From: Adenanthera pavonina
Lineage: Eukaryota > Streptophyta > Magnoliopsida > Fabales > Fabaceae
Assembly (NCBI GenBank): GCA_026686845.1
Contig: JAIVEN010000004.1
Location: forward strand, 21,546,827 to 21,610,826
DNA length: 64,000 nucleotides
Reading direction: 5' to 3'
In this document: positions 1-12,200 of the stretch, piece after piece
Layout: the number at the start of each line of letters is the position of its first letter
Position numbering within the stretch: position 1 is the stretch's first letter
Program-made: the position numbers and the translations under genes
The notes under the pieces: generated by a model
Database searches by the model: none
What the model was told of the DNA's origin: nothing
Seen by the model: the letters and a program-made list of their open reading frames with translations, nothing else

Positions 1-804
1 TATTTGTACAAGTTCTTTTTTTTTATATATAACTAAACTTGTTTGCTTTTCATAATTTCTCTTGCTTACTAATTAATGATATGAAAAGCATGCATGTTTG
101 AATAGATGTTCACATTTAAGGGGAGCTTATAGCTTTGCATGAAAAGGTTTTCAAAAGCTCTTTTTGATTTAAAAGAAAAATCTCAACCACATGCTTTTGT
201 ATGAACACACTCCTCTGTTGCATTATACTTTCTTAGTTTTATCATATGAAATGCATAGGCTGAGGGAGAGCATTTTCTGAAACTAAATTGCTTATACTTT
301 AGCTCACCCCATTTTGTTGTGAAGAGTTTTGTTGCTTGATCTCTCATTGATCGTGAAGGAAGAAAGTGACAACTCTTCAACTCTTAGATACCTCTTGTGA
401 TGTGTGCATATCATAATCATCTTAACAAGAAGTATCATAACAATTGGTATCATAATAGTTTCAAGCAGCGACTAATATTAGTTTTAATATCACCAGCAAT
501 TGGTATCAATTTCAATATCAATAAAAATTGGCATAATTTGAACATGCAAAGCATAATAAGTTTTGATGATGATTTGCTTCAATGTGTACTTGAAACAACC
601 CCAGACATTTGTGCTTATTGGTACAACCTTACAAATAGAGGGAGAAAAATACTTGTTATTCTTCAAACCTTTTTGTTGATATCAAATAGGGGGAGAAGTT
701 ATGTGAAAAATATGCATATGCTTAATCTGGAACTATCTGAAGTAAATTGCATTATGTGTGCATATTTTTCACTAGTGATTTGTCATCATCAAAAAGAGAG
801 AAAT
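1..804 (+). mobile_element. 3' internal region of a SIRE-like Ty1/copia element (5' part outside window)
   Basis: This stretch lies directly upstream of an LTR that starts at 805. It has purine-rich runs ending in GGGGGAGA (around 689-698) and a related run around 640-650, which recall the repeated polypurine tracts ahead of the 3' LTR in SIRE-lineage copia elements. No gag, protease, integrase or reverse transcriptase motif is present. An open frame at 397-810 matches nothing I recognise and is probably not a gene. The clade is inferred from LTR ends and purine runs, not from protein sequence. Confidence 0.55.
791..804 (+). promoter_or_regulatory. Polypurine tract of the SIRE-like element
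   Basis: An AAAAAGAGAGAAAT-type purine run lies directly against the LTR start TGTTAGG at 805. That is the position of the primer for plus-strand DNA synthesis. Confidence 0.5.
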
Positions 805-2667
805 TGTTAGGTTTAGTATAACATAAGTTTTGATGATGACAAATGTAGCGTAATAAGGAATAAATGCATCATATGTGCCTAACATATATAATGTTTCTTA
901 AAGAAGTAAAATATGCTTTAGCATATACTTAATTGAGTTTATAATACATATATCATGCTATGCACTAATATATCTACTGTGCTTTTACAATGTATAATAC
1001 AAGTTGGATATATAAACTAGACTAACTACTTAGTTTGTAAGTCTAATATATTACATGCAGGATGGTCTAAGAAGGAAGAGTGAGCATTGAAATAAAGAAA
1101 GAAAAACCAATGTCATATCTCACTTAAGAAAGAAGAAGAGATAGGATACTCTAAGAATTGAAGATCAGAAAGGAGCATACCTAGAAAGGGATGACCAAGT
1201 GAAATTGGAGCTCAACAAATGAAGACCTAGTTATTAGGTATATTTTGCTTTCACTTAGGTCTTGAGGTTGTTTTAATCTTTGAAGTTTACTTAATCTTGT
1301 TACCATATGTTTTAAAGAAGTTAGATTAAGTAAATCTATTGTTAGCACATGTTAGAATTAAGAAATATTAGCTAATAGATGAATTTTACTTATGTTTCAT
1401 GTTTATTTTGTGCAAAATTTGAATTTTGCTTAGAGAAATTTAAATATACAGAGGTTTCATTTCTGACAGACGAATTTCAATCGTGAAATTCGAATTTCAG
1501 GCTAAGCACTGTAGTGAATGTGTGGAAAATTCATATGAAACGTAGTCAAAATTCGAATGTTGGTGAAGTTCAACGACAATTTAGAGTTACCTTCTATGAC
1601 AGACGAACTTTGGACTTCAAAGTGCAAATTTTAAAATAAGAACTTGTGAGTCTCGTTAGAGGATGTCTCTGACAAATGAACTTTAAAATTTAACAGTCGA
1701 GGGGAGAACTTTTATGCAATGTTGAACAAGCCTTTGATAGAAGAATTTCAGCTTTTGAAATTAAAATTTCGAGTACTTTGTTAAAACATGAGACAACTGT
1801 TCAAACTTCAATAAACGCACTTCCAGTATGAAAATTCGCATAAACTAACATGGATTAACTTTGGCAAACTCAAAATTTGAATTTCACTCTGGGACAGACA
1901 AATTTCAAAAGTTTAACATTAAAAACATAACTATACTGTCTCTGCAAAGTTCGTCTCTTGAGCCTCAAAATTCGAATTTTAGAAAGACAAATGCATTTTA
2001 TGTGATTGGTGAATAACTTCTTTTGTAGAGTAACGACTAGAACTTGTGTCCAATAGATGGATCTTATGTCTAACGTCTAGTTACGCCACAAATCTATAAA
2101 TAAAACCTCATTTGAATTTATGGAAAAACAATCTTAAGTAAGTTATGTCAAAATTCTATTATAATACATAAAATCTTTCTATGTCAATATTCTTTGAAAA
2201 CACACCTCAATAGAGTGAGCCTTCAATGTATCATCTACTCTAAAAAGAGAGTTTCAATTCTATAGTCATTCTTTCTACAATTTCTAGATAGATCTTAGTG
2301 TGGTGAAACACTAAGGGATATTACACATCTTGTAAGTGTATAAGGAGAGTAGCTTTACAAGTGCCTATTGAAACTTGTGGGATATACTGAGACTTCACAG
2401 GTGCCCGGATCAAACCTATAGAATATAGTGGAAAATCTCAAGTGGTGACTTGGGGACTGGACGTAGGCCAAGTGGTTTGGGCCGAACTAGTATAAATTCT
2501 TGTGTTTTGCTCTTTATCTTCTCTCCTCAATTGCTGCACTTAACTCTCTCTGTTCATCCTTATTTTGCAGCACATTTGATGAAATTGGGCTATGATCGAA
2601 AAAGGGCAAAAATCTTACATCACCCAATTCACCCCCTCTCTTGGGTGACTACCCAATCCTAATAACA
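805..2667 (+). mobile_element. 3' LTR of SIRE-like copia element (family C)
   Basis: The LTR is 1,863 bp, runs from TGTTAGG to CCTAATAACA, and follows a polypurine tract. Near its start is the phrase AGTTTTGATGATGACAAA, common at the head of SIRE-type LTRs. Near its end is CACCCCCTCTCTTGGG, common at the tail of such LTRs. A second copy sharing both ends lies inverted at 29910-31573. The middle is filled with repeats of a dyad like AAATTCGAATTT and a GACAGACGAA(C/T)TTT motif. No coding capacity is seen. Confidence 0.75.
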
Positions 2668-2850
2668 TTCTCTGATAGATGAACTTTGGACTTCAACGGA
2701 CGAATTTTGAATTATGAACTTCTGAGTCTCATTAGTGCTTATCTCTAACAGATGAATTTTGTAATTCAATATTTATATTTCATAGAGGAGAACTTTTGTG
2801 CCATGTTGAATAAGATATTTTTAATTATAAAATCTCAAATTGAAATATGA
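2668..2850 (+). repeat. Relic of family C LTR interior abutting the 3' LTR
   Basis: Directly after the LTR end, the sequence resumes with an older copy of that LTR's own interior. Bases 2668-2830 align with 1591-1740, sharing phrases such as GATGAACTTTGGACTTCAA and GAGGAGAACTTTTGTGC. The simplest reading is that the element at 1-2667 inserted into a pre-existing LTR of its own family. Confidence 0.6.
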
Positions 2851-3177
2851 ATTAATGAATAATAGGATAGTCCTATTTAATAATCAATGAAATAAAATTC
2901 TAATAATCCCTCAAAATTATTTTAAAATAATGCTAATTTTTTCCAAACTAAATGTACCAAATCTTTATCATTAATTACTAATTAATAACATTATTATTTA
3001 TTTTATTTTAAAGCTTTCCCGCTAATAAATATTTTATATTAGTTTCAAATCTTATTTTATTTTAAAGATTTTCCACTAATACATTATTTTTCTTAAGAAT
3101 ATATCATTATTTTATCTTCAAATTTCTAATTTCTAACTTTTAATTATTATTTTTTCATTATAATAGTTGTAGCAATC
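2851..3177. other. AT-rich spacer, no gene seen
   Basis: Very AT-rich sequence rich in TTATTTTA runs. No open frame, RNA gene or terminal repeat was recognised. Confidence 0.5.
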
Positions 3178-6100
3178 CTCAGTATACTATCCTAGATTTA
3201 GTCTTGAACTAATGGGAATTATACTTGATGATGCATGCAGGACCAGATGAATCAGGATCGAAGGAAAGACAAGAGAGCAAATCGGAAGAAATAAAGACAA
3301 AAGCTCCCACGCTATAGCAAGAAACAATGGTACCGTGATGAGACAGCTGAAAACTTGGATAATTTTTTAGAAAGAAGGGCTTCATGCCACGATAAACTTA
3401 CCTCTTGTCACGGAACCAGACCCCAAATTGCTATAAATCAAAAGTCATTTCAATTAGCCAAGACGGGAAGAATTGAGTGAGAAATGGAGTAGCTCTGCTA
3501 GGGTTCTATTTCTCCGACATTTAGGGATGATTTCTGGCCTTAAGGAGCTTCAACCTTTGTTATGGTTGATTGGCCAATTGGCAGCGCATGAATCGTGATT
3601 GGTACTTTGGAGGCTTTCTCAATTCTCCTATGTGTGTGGTGTCGGTAATTCAAGGTAACTGGGTGTTTATGATATATGTTGATATATATATATATGCATG
3701 TCTCTATTCATACCATGATATCATTATGTACATGTGTATGCTCTTTGTATATATTGTGGTATGCACATGGTTAGACAAGGTGCTTATATATGATGATGAT
3801 GATGAGTATGATACTGTATATGTGTATATGTGATTGTAGCATCCACACATGATTGCATGCTAGCATGACCATGATGATAACTGTGATGATGATTATATAT
3901 ATTGTTGGAGCCATGTTAGCATGGCATGTACATCACCACCCCATGAGTATAGTGAGATATGGTGGATTGGGAGGTGGTAGTGAACTATGATATAATTATA
4001 ATATGATTTGGAGATAGGATGGAATATCCCTACCACTAAATTCTCTCCTATGGCCAGGAGAGCAAGTTGGCAGTGGATTTCATCTTCATAAGTCACCACC
4101 AATTCGGGTGGTTCAGGAGATGGATAGTCACAATCCAATCACTATTATAAACTTTAGCTGGGTACGCTAGTATGAGGTAAGCTTGGTGATGTCCCGGAAT
4201 TAGTCTTCACTAATTATTGGAAGGGAATCACCTATTTAAAATGTATTGTAATGACACCAGCTTATAGTTTTAGCCATGTTTGAGGGAGACATGCATTTCA
4301 TAACATTGGCATTTCACTACATCATTGTATATATCTATGGTATTGATGATATTAATATATGTGTGTGTTTGTCTCAGTTTCTAAGACATTGTCTCACACC
4401 CCTTGAATGACTAATCTTTCAGATGAAGACTCTGGTACTAGTTCGGAGAAGACCAAGGAGTCGCAAGTCTCTCCATCTTCGAGAAGTACAAGTGTAATTG
4501 ATAGTTATTATTTAGTTTATATAATATTATACCAAGTAGGTTGTTGTGGTTTAATGTCCGTATAAGAGTCCTGGGAGTATTACCCGTATGCTATGTGATA
4601 ATATTGATGTTGAGGGATGATATGAGCTAGGTGTTGATATGTGCTAGGCATGGCAGTATATGTGTGATAATGATAGGGATCTCGGTATGGGTTATTATTA
4701 TTAGAGCAGGTGTCTATGTGTCAGAATGGTTGTATATGAACCCAAAAAGGGGTTTTGGGCCTAGTATGCATGTTTTGGGCATGTAGCCCATTGTGTGGAA
4801 TTAGGGTTCAAGAGGGTCAATTCTCGAAGGAGAGGTTTCTCCGAGTTAAAACCTCCTTGAACAAGTTAATTGAGTCAAATAAGACCTGTGTGAATGGTTT
4901 TTTAGCGTGAAATTGCCTTTGGTGGCAAATAGAGGTGGTAAGTTTTGAGTTTTGGCCAAAAAGTGGCTAAAATGGTGTTTAGCATCCAAAATCTTCATAT
5001 GGAGTTGGATTTGAGTGAAATTGATGTCTATGGTTAGATTAGGATGAGAGCTGTATATCCATATTTTTATGGGATATTATAAAATGAATAGAGGTGAGAA
5101 ATGAAGCGAGATGAAAGGGTTATAAATAATTGGGCTTTGAAATGAATTAATTTCTAATCTAATTATCAGAAGATGTTATGTTTGGTTCTTAATTGGAATT
5201 AATTTTTCATAAGGTTCTTAGCAGAAATTAATTCCAGAACTTACACCAGAAGATATTCGATGTATCACTTGAATGGAAGCTCATCCCGAGTTGAGCACAA
5301 TGGTATAAGAATTGCATATCTGGGAGGTCTAGATTAAGAGATAAGCCAATTTGAAAATTGATGTGAATACTGAAAAAGAAATAATAAAACATTGATCTTT
5401 GGGTCAAATTACAAAAAAAGTGCTCGAAAGAATAGGTAATTACATTTTCAACCTGACTTAGGGGCAAAATGGTCATTTCTAATATTTGAAGTAAAATGTA
5501 ATATCTCGAAATTTTTACTAAATGTTCTCAATATTTTAAAATTTATAAAGAATTTGTAAAATAGGGTATACACTATTTTGCATAAAATAGAATAAAGGTC
5601 AATGAGCTCGATTGGAAAAAAAATTGAAAAAAATGATGATTTTACCCTTGAAAAGAAAAACAAAGAAAAAGAAATATATTGCCAGTATGGACTACAGGAA
5701 GATGCAGTATAAATTCAAGAAAAATATGTGAGTCCCATATTTGGACCAATTGGGATAAGGATATTATGTAAATTTTATTTCCCAATATAGTTAAACCAGT
5801 GTTCCAATAATAGTAAAATATACTGCCAAAGTAGCATTATTTGTCCAGATCGGTTCATGATATATTTGGATAAGTAAATATCTCAAATTTTTGGACTAAA
5901 ATGCCCTCAATTTCGTGCATAACAAGTAGCATGTGACGAAATAACATTATCTAATAATTTCTCCCATTTACTTGAATTTTCAAGAAGAATCAAGAACATT
6001 AAATGGTAAAATATGATTGGATGGCAATTTTATAAGTACTCCCTCCTCTTGGACGTGTGAGGCAGCAAAGAAAGGAAGGGAGAGCAGCTAAAAACAATGA

Positions 6101-8058
6101 GAAAAGAAGGAGAAACCGTGGAGAACAAGAGGAAGAAGAAGGGAGAAGAAAATCAAGGAAAATAAGTAAGAAAATCCTCTTGTAATCTCTTGTGATTTCC
6201 TTTGAGTTTTCAAGTAGTTTGAGGTTGTTCCATTGAGTTCTCTTCTTCTTCTCTTGCTGTAAATTTTGTCCAAGGTAAAGTAGTTAGGAAAGAAAGCGGT
6301 TTTATGCCATAAATATTTGAGAAAAACATAAGATTAAGTGAAAGGAACAAGATTTGGTCTATTTGGAAGCAAGTTTTGAAGAATTTCCTTCTTCCCTCTT
6401 ACACTCCTATTTTGGTCAATTTAATATGATGGGAAGGAGTTGGATTTTCATTGTTTTGATGCTAAAAATGGATTCCTTGAGTCCAAGTTAGCTAAGAACA
6501 AGTATTGGATTCAAGAAAAAATTTAAGATCAACTATATGAAATTCTAGGGTTCAAGTGAGTCTTGATAAGGAAACCCTTTGATTCAAATGATTAAGTGAA
6601 TATTGAATGATGTTTTAGGACTTGTGAGAGTTCAAGGAAACTTGTGGAAGCTTTGATTCAAATTAAGAAGAAAAGCAAAGAAACACATAAGAGGTAGCTT
6701 GGTTTATTTTATTGCAATATGTTATTCTTTGTTGTTTCCATTATTATATCTTATTGCCATATTGTACTTGTCTTATTTTGTGACTGGTTTTGGCTGTAAA
6801 ATTTTGTTCCCTGGGATGTCCATTTTCTAAGGGAAAACTCTACCGAAATTTTTACTTGACAATATGGTATTTTAATGATTTATGTGATTATATGTGAAAT
6901 GTTTGTGAAATTTGAATGATATATTTGCATGAAATAAACTAGCTACTGAGATTTTCCCAAATCTCACCCTCAAGCACAAACATGATAGGTGCAAGTGATG
7001 ACAAGACCTCCAAAAAGACAATAGGCAAGGAGAAGATCAATGATGATTAGATTTATAGCCACCTTGATTGCTTGTTTTCTTGTAATTATATATATGAAAT
7101 CATATGTATTTTCATGAAGATGTGTCTTGCTGCTATAATGTTCCTCTAGAGTTATTGTGATGTTATGAACATATTTTGGAAGAGTTTGAATCATGTAAGA
7201 ATGGTATATATTTAGTTTTGGAAGTTGTATGCAAAACTGTCCAGTTCTAAGCACTGATTAGTATACGGTTATTGTTCACTCAAAATTCAGTTTTCTATAT
7301 GAGTGTTATATATTTCTGGAATCTAGACATAGATATCTTTCCAAAGAGCTAAAGATAACTTGATTTGGATAAGTATACAAATTGTTATGAATTTTTTACA
7401 ATGGCTCATAAAATTTGGAAAAGTAGTTTTGACCAAATAAATAATATAATTGGACGAATTTTCAGAGTGTATTGGCTCAATGAGGTTCTGATTTCATATT
7501 TTTTTCCATGAAATTCATAATGTTATCAAATTTTTTAGACTTGAACCATAGTGAAAATGATTTTTATGCTTTTAGTTATGAATTTCCAAAATTCGCTGTG
7601 CAATATTGTGAATAGTGTATGAAAAGGAAATTTTCAATTCTAAGATTTTTAGTTAGTTCAAGTTCTCAAGAGCCACTTTTCTGTATAAAAAAGAGGCAAT
7701 ATTCATGGGAAAAGTGTCCAAAGACTTAGATGGGTTGAAATCAGGTCAATTGGAGGAAGAAGCATGAAGTTATGAACATTGGAAATTCACCCCAAAAATC
7801 AGCAAATTGTTGATATCATATCAGAAGGGAGCGCTATGGCTCCAAGCAATTATGTCTCTCTCAGGCCACAGCTATACTATAGCTCACCACGGGCCCACAC
7901 TGTTATGTTCTGATTCTAAGTTTTTCTACATTTTAAGGCTTGAATGCAGTGTTTTGGGATGAATTGGAGGTAGGTTGTTTCAATATTCTTTTCTTGAATC
8001 TTATTATCTATATTTATATATCACATATATTAATGCAATATTTTTTCAGGGTATTACA
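3178..8058 (+). mobile_element. Solo LTR, gypsy family A1, split by a nested LTR
   Basis: It starts TGTAGCAATCC and ends GGTATTACA. The sequence follows the other family A LTRs in order: the GCATGCAGGACCAGATGAATC start region, the CATACCATGATAT box near 3700, the block of CCTCTCC-like motifs near 4040, AGACATTGTCTCAC near 4385, and a final TGTTTTGGGA region near 7950. The A1 sequence occupies 3178-5051 and about 7731-8058, roughly 2.2 kb once the nested element is removed. No clear target duplication remains (ATAGT against AGAGG), so it is old or rearranged. No internal coding region lies on either side, hence solo. Confidence 0.7.
5052..7730 (+). mobile_element. Family B LTR nested in the A1 solo LTR
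   Basis: The start TGTATATCC...GGGATATTATAAAATGAA matches the inverted complement of the end of the family B LTR at 57800-60951. The right edge, CATGGGAAAAGTG, matches the far end of that family. Within it, GCAGAAATTAATTCCAGAA and the purine block near 6080-6160 also match family B copies. The right boundary is eroded and approximate. The surrounding A1 LTR resumes near 7731 at a position colinear with 34300. Confidence 0.65.
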
Positions 8059-8924
8059 AGAGGTCTCTATTTTGGCATTAAATTATTCCTTGTTGTCTGT
8101 GGTGCTTGTGATCATCATATTAGAATATTATTTTTATTTCTAAAATTTAATAGTCTCTATTTCTTCAACAACAATTTGTGATACACTTAAGAAACATACA
8201 ACTACTCAATGAGAACACTACCCTGCCAATTAGGCATGGACCTTTAATTTTATAAATTCAAAGAAAGGAGTGGTGAACTATGTCTGGCAATGAAAATAGA
8301 GAACAAGAGGTTTAAAATTATGGAAATAAGAAAGGCTTGCAAAAGGAGTATTTAAAGAAAATAGATTGAAAAACCCACACAGTAAAGTGAGTGTCTTTCT
8401 AAATGACAGTTCCGAACAAAATAAAACTATAAAAGGTTAAATATTATTTTTTGTAAAATATTTTGCTACCTTCATTGCCAATTTTTTAATCCATCTTTAT
8501 GATTGTCCTTTATTTTTCTTTCTTCTATTTTTGTACAAAATATATATGTTTCAAAGAATTCCATAATTTTATTGAGTACTCTCAGCATTTTTCTAGCAGT
8601 GTCAAATTACCTAGCTTTGAAACTAAGTCATACAGATAACATGTTGATAAAAACTTACTTTTACAGCCTCTCATTTGCTAAGTCTAATATATATGGAAAA
8701 CTTATATATATGAACTCTTTCATTGATCACAAAGGCTCATCAACATGTAATGCAAAGATTATTACAACTAATACATTTTCTTCAACGTTTGGCAAAAAAA
8801 AAACACACACACAAACACATATATTTATCACTAAGTAACGCATCCAACAATTTTTTTGAAAGGGATGCTCAAAAGAAATGGAGAATAGAAAACAACACAA
8901 CTCACAAATAGAGTTAATACTTAT
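8059..8924. other. 3' flank of the receptor kinase gene
   Basis: AT-rich sequence directly downstream of the kinase stop codon on the minus strand. It probably contains the 3' UTR and polyadenylation region, but no signal could be assigned with confidence. A short A9 run followed by an ACAC run sits near 8795-8820. Open frames here are short and unlike known proteins. Confidence 0.4.
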
Positions 8925-9280
8925 TCAAATATGTTTCTGCCTTTGTATAAACACATCCTTGATCTTGTTTAGTGACATTACAACATCTCTCATGCTGCAA
9001 CGTGTTTCAGGAAAATCAGAGCAGCAATTTAATGCCAATTCAAAAATACATGTTGTAGAATTCAATATATTACTAATATATTGTTCATCACCTTGCAATA
9101 AATTGGAATCCATGACTTGAATTATTGCATGTGGCATTGACTCACTTATCCAACTCTTCAAGGTCAATCCTGAGACAAACATGTCTTCTACTGGCTTTTT
9201 CCTTGTGAACACTTCCATTAATATAATTCCATAACTATACACATCTATTGTTGCTGAAACAACTCTAGCAGACCCATATT
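8925..9280 (-). CDS. RLK exon 7: kinase C-lobe
   Basis: 356 nt, acceptor TATGCAG|AATATGGG, stop TGA at 8927-8925. It completes APE-YGS and holds DVYSYGIILMEVFTRKKP (subdomain IX), followed by the helices ending in RCSMRDVVMSLNKIK. The upstream part of the longer open frame (9281-9407) is intron read-through and is not coding. Confidence 0.85.
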
Positions 9281-12200
9281 CTGCATATAATTGAATTTGA
9301 TAAGTAAAAAAAAGTTCTAATAAATTATAAAAGATATTGCAAATTTGAATCATATGTGTAATGAACCTAAACATTAATTCTAAGAAGGACCTTTTCGAAT
9401 GGTGCAAGACTGGAGGGACTAGAACTAGAGGAAAGAATCAGAATTGAGAAAAAGGAGAATAAAGTGACACCATGGTGGGAGCAAGGACATTGAAGCGAAC
9501 AGGCTCAAATTTTTGGGCCTTGGCTATCAGCAAGCACTAACGTCATGATGAGCTTAAGTGATGTCGCAGTGCCAGTCACAAATCTAGTTTAAATCAGAAT
9601 ACATCTGGCTTGTCAAAACAGAAAGAAACGGAATGTGAATGATGTGCTCTACTAGGGTTTGACTCTTGGGAGTAGAAGAATGTGATTTTGAGGCTTAGAA
9701 AGCTTGATTCTTGTTGGTAAGTCATCCCTCACCTCTTCTCTTCGTTTTTCTTCAAGATGTTTAGTGGATTCTCATAGGAATAGTTAGGGTTCTAACTTAG
9801 GATGATTTTCTATAGCTTAATCTATGTTTAAATGCTTTATTAATGTCTTATTGGGTGTGTACAAGATCTGGGTTAAGGATTTTATGTGTTTAAGTTGTAT
9901 ATTTCCCAAACCCTAACCCTCAACCATTGATATTATTGCAGATATGAAGTTTTACGGGTTTGATTATGGTTCTATAAGATGTTTGGTGTGTTTTTGAAGT
10001 ATGGGTTTTCCTTGGAATGCTTTGTTATTTGGGTTTATACTTGGGATTGATAAATCATGTACGCTAAGGTTGAGAAATTATGTTGGTATTAAGAATTCGA
10101 TGTTGTGTAGGTTGCTATATTGCTTATTTAGGATCTCTTGACTCTGGGTAGTATTTGGAAAGCTTGGAAATGTTCAGTAAGTGATTATGTTATGATCGGC
10201 AAATGGGCTTCTTGGCATATTTATTTGACTATTATGAACTTGCTTGTATATTTTGGTTTGGGACAATGTGATGACATAATTCTTGCATCCTTGACATGTT
10301 GTAATGGTTGCTGTTCTCCTTGGCCAACCGTGGTGTCAAGTGGATTCGGATGGTTGAGGTAACTAGGGTGTCTTTTCCTACATCTTTGAATTATTTTATA
10401 TATACATATGGCTAACCCTTTTATATCATGTTATGAATGCTTTATGTAATATGTTGTACTCTTTCATATCATGGTATGCATCTAGAACAAGTAATGGTCA
10501 TTCCTTTTCATATCATGATATGTATGGTTACATGGCTAGTAAGTGTTCTATCTTTACTTTATATTGTGTTGAAATGGATATTTGGTGATAGTGAACATGA
10601 TATATACATATTGATGGATGTTGACATGTAATGATGTTTATGCATCCCATGACTTATCATATATGATCTTAAGGCATGCTAGCATTATCGTGAATAATAT
10701 GTGTTGATATGTTAGCATGCATTGGATATTGTCACATGATATATATTGTTAAGACATATGATTTGGGTGATGATGCTTTATATGCCATGTGGTATCTCAA
10801 TATGCTAAATAGCACACAAGGCCTTGTATTTAGGAGGTGTGACTTATGTTATTCCAATCAGTAAATTGCCATCCTATAGTTAGAAGACTCAGGTGGCTAT
10901 GAATTAGGGTGTACCTTCTCTAAATAGCCACTAATTCGGGTGGTTCAAGGGAAGAAGAGCTAGAATTCAACCTTTAATATAGTGACCTTTGGTCGAGTCA
11001 TGACCATTGAAAGGAGAGTAGGGTGATATCCACGGAATCAGCTGTCACGAGTCATTGGAAGGAGGCCACTAGTTAAGGTTACCTTGTCATGGTAACTAGC
11101 TCATGGTTCTAGCCGTGTATTAATGGGATATGTGTCTGCATCTTATGCATATTGCATTCATGTTGAGTTTGCAATCTGAATACTATTATGGAAGCATGTT
11201 TATGTGTTTGTATGTAAAAAGCCTTGGTTATTAGGACGTATGTCTTACCCCATAGCTAACAATCCCAGGTGAAAGGTCCAGCATTAGCAAGGAGAGGACT
11301 AAGGAGGGCTTTAGCAAAAGAGGACTAAGAGTGTACTTATGGGTATCGGGGACTATTCCCCATGTGACTATTGTTTATTGTCTTCCTAGTAAAGTGCCAG
11401 TTTTTGTATTGCGTTATTCAAAGTGTTAGCTATCATGTACTCATGTCTTAATGGGTTGTGCCCCTTCCTAATTCCTTTATATTCCATGTTGAACAATTTG
11501 TGTCATTTTACGCTCATAATTAGCAATTTGAGATGATGTGTACAAATATGTGTTGTATGTAGCTTGTGTTGTTCATTTTCCTAATAGTTTGGTTTTATTT
11601 GACTTGAGATTGGTGGCTCTAAGTCCCTTTGGTTATGTATGTCTGGGGTATGAACCTAACCTTGTTATTAGGTCATTAATATATGAAATGGGTACATAAC
11701 CCATTAGCTTGGTCTGGGGTTCAAATAGGTCAAAACTTATAGGAGTAACTTTCAGGGGATGAAACCTCTTTGGACATGGTTAATCGGCCCTGTGTGACCT
11801 CATGATTTTGTCTTTGGTTTGCAAATGTCCACTAGTAGAGATTGGGGAAGTTTTGTTTCTAGGTTTTAGTCAAAAGTGACCAATTTGGGTTTGGTTGTCT
11901 AAAATCTCCATAAGTAGATGTTTTGGGTGTGGTTGCTGTTTATGGTTAGAGTAAGAGTAGAGTAAACTATGGGCTTTAGAATCAGTTCAATTGGAGGTCG
12001 AAGCGTGAAATTATGCACTTCAAAAGTTGGCCTATTGCATGAGCAATTTTGCTAATGCATCTACTGTCATTAGGTACCATAACCATGGCCGTGGTGCCAT
12101 GCGTCACAGTCTCTCTTTATTCTTACCTAGAAATGCTTCTTGTCGTAGCGGCCATAAGGCATTGCCACGGTGCCACTCTACTATTTTGTCTTCTCTCCCC

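Noticed and set aside
397..810. 137-codon open frame near the left edge
   Set aside because: It overlaps a polypurine tract and the LTR start, has low-complexity composition and no recognisable motif. It lies in the non-coding 3' part of a copia element.
3570..3833. Open frames within LTRs (for example 10138-10362, 44715-44972, 57270-57491)
   Set aside because: They recur at colinear places of family A LTRs, are not conserved as protein, and are broken in sister copies.
8503..9120. Plus-strand open frames next to the kinase 3' end
   Set aside because: Low-complexity and partly antisense to exon 7; no motif or gene structure.
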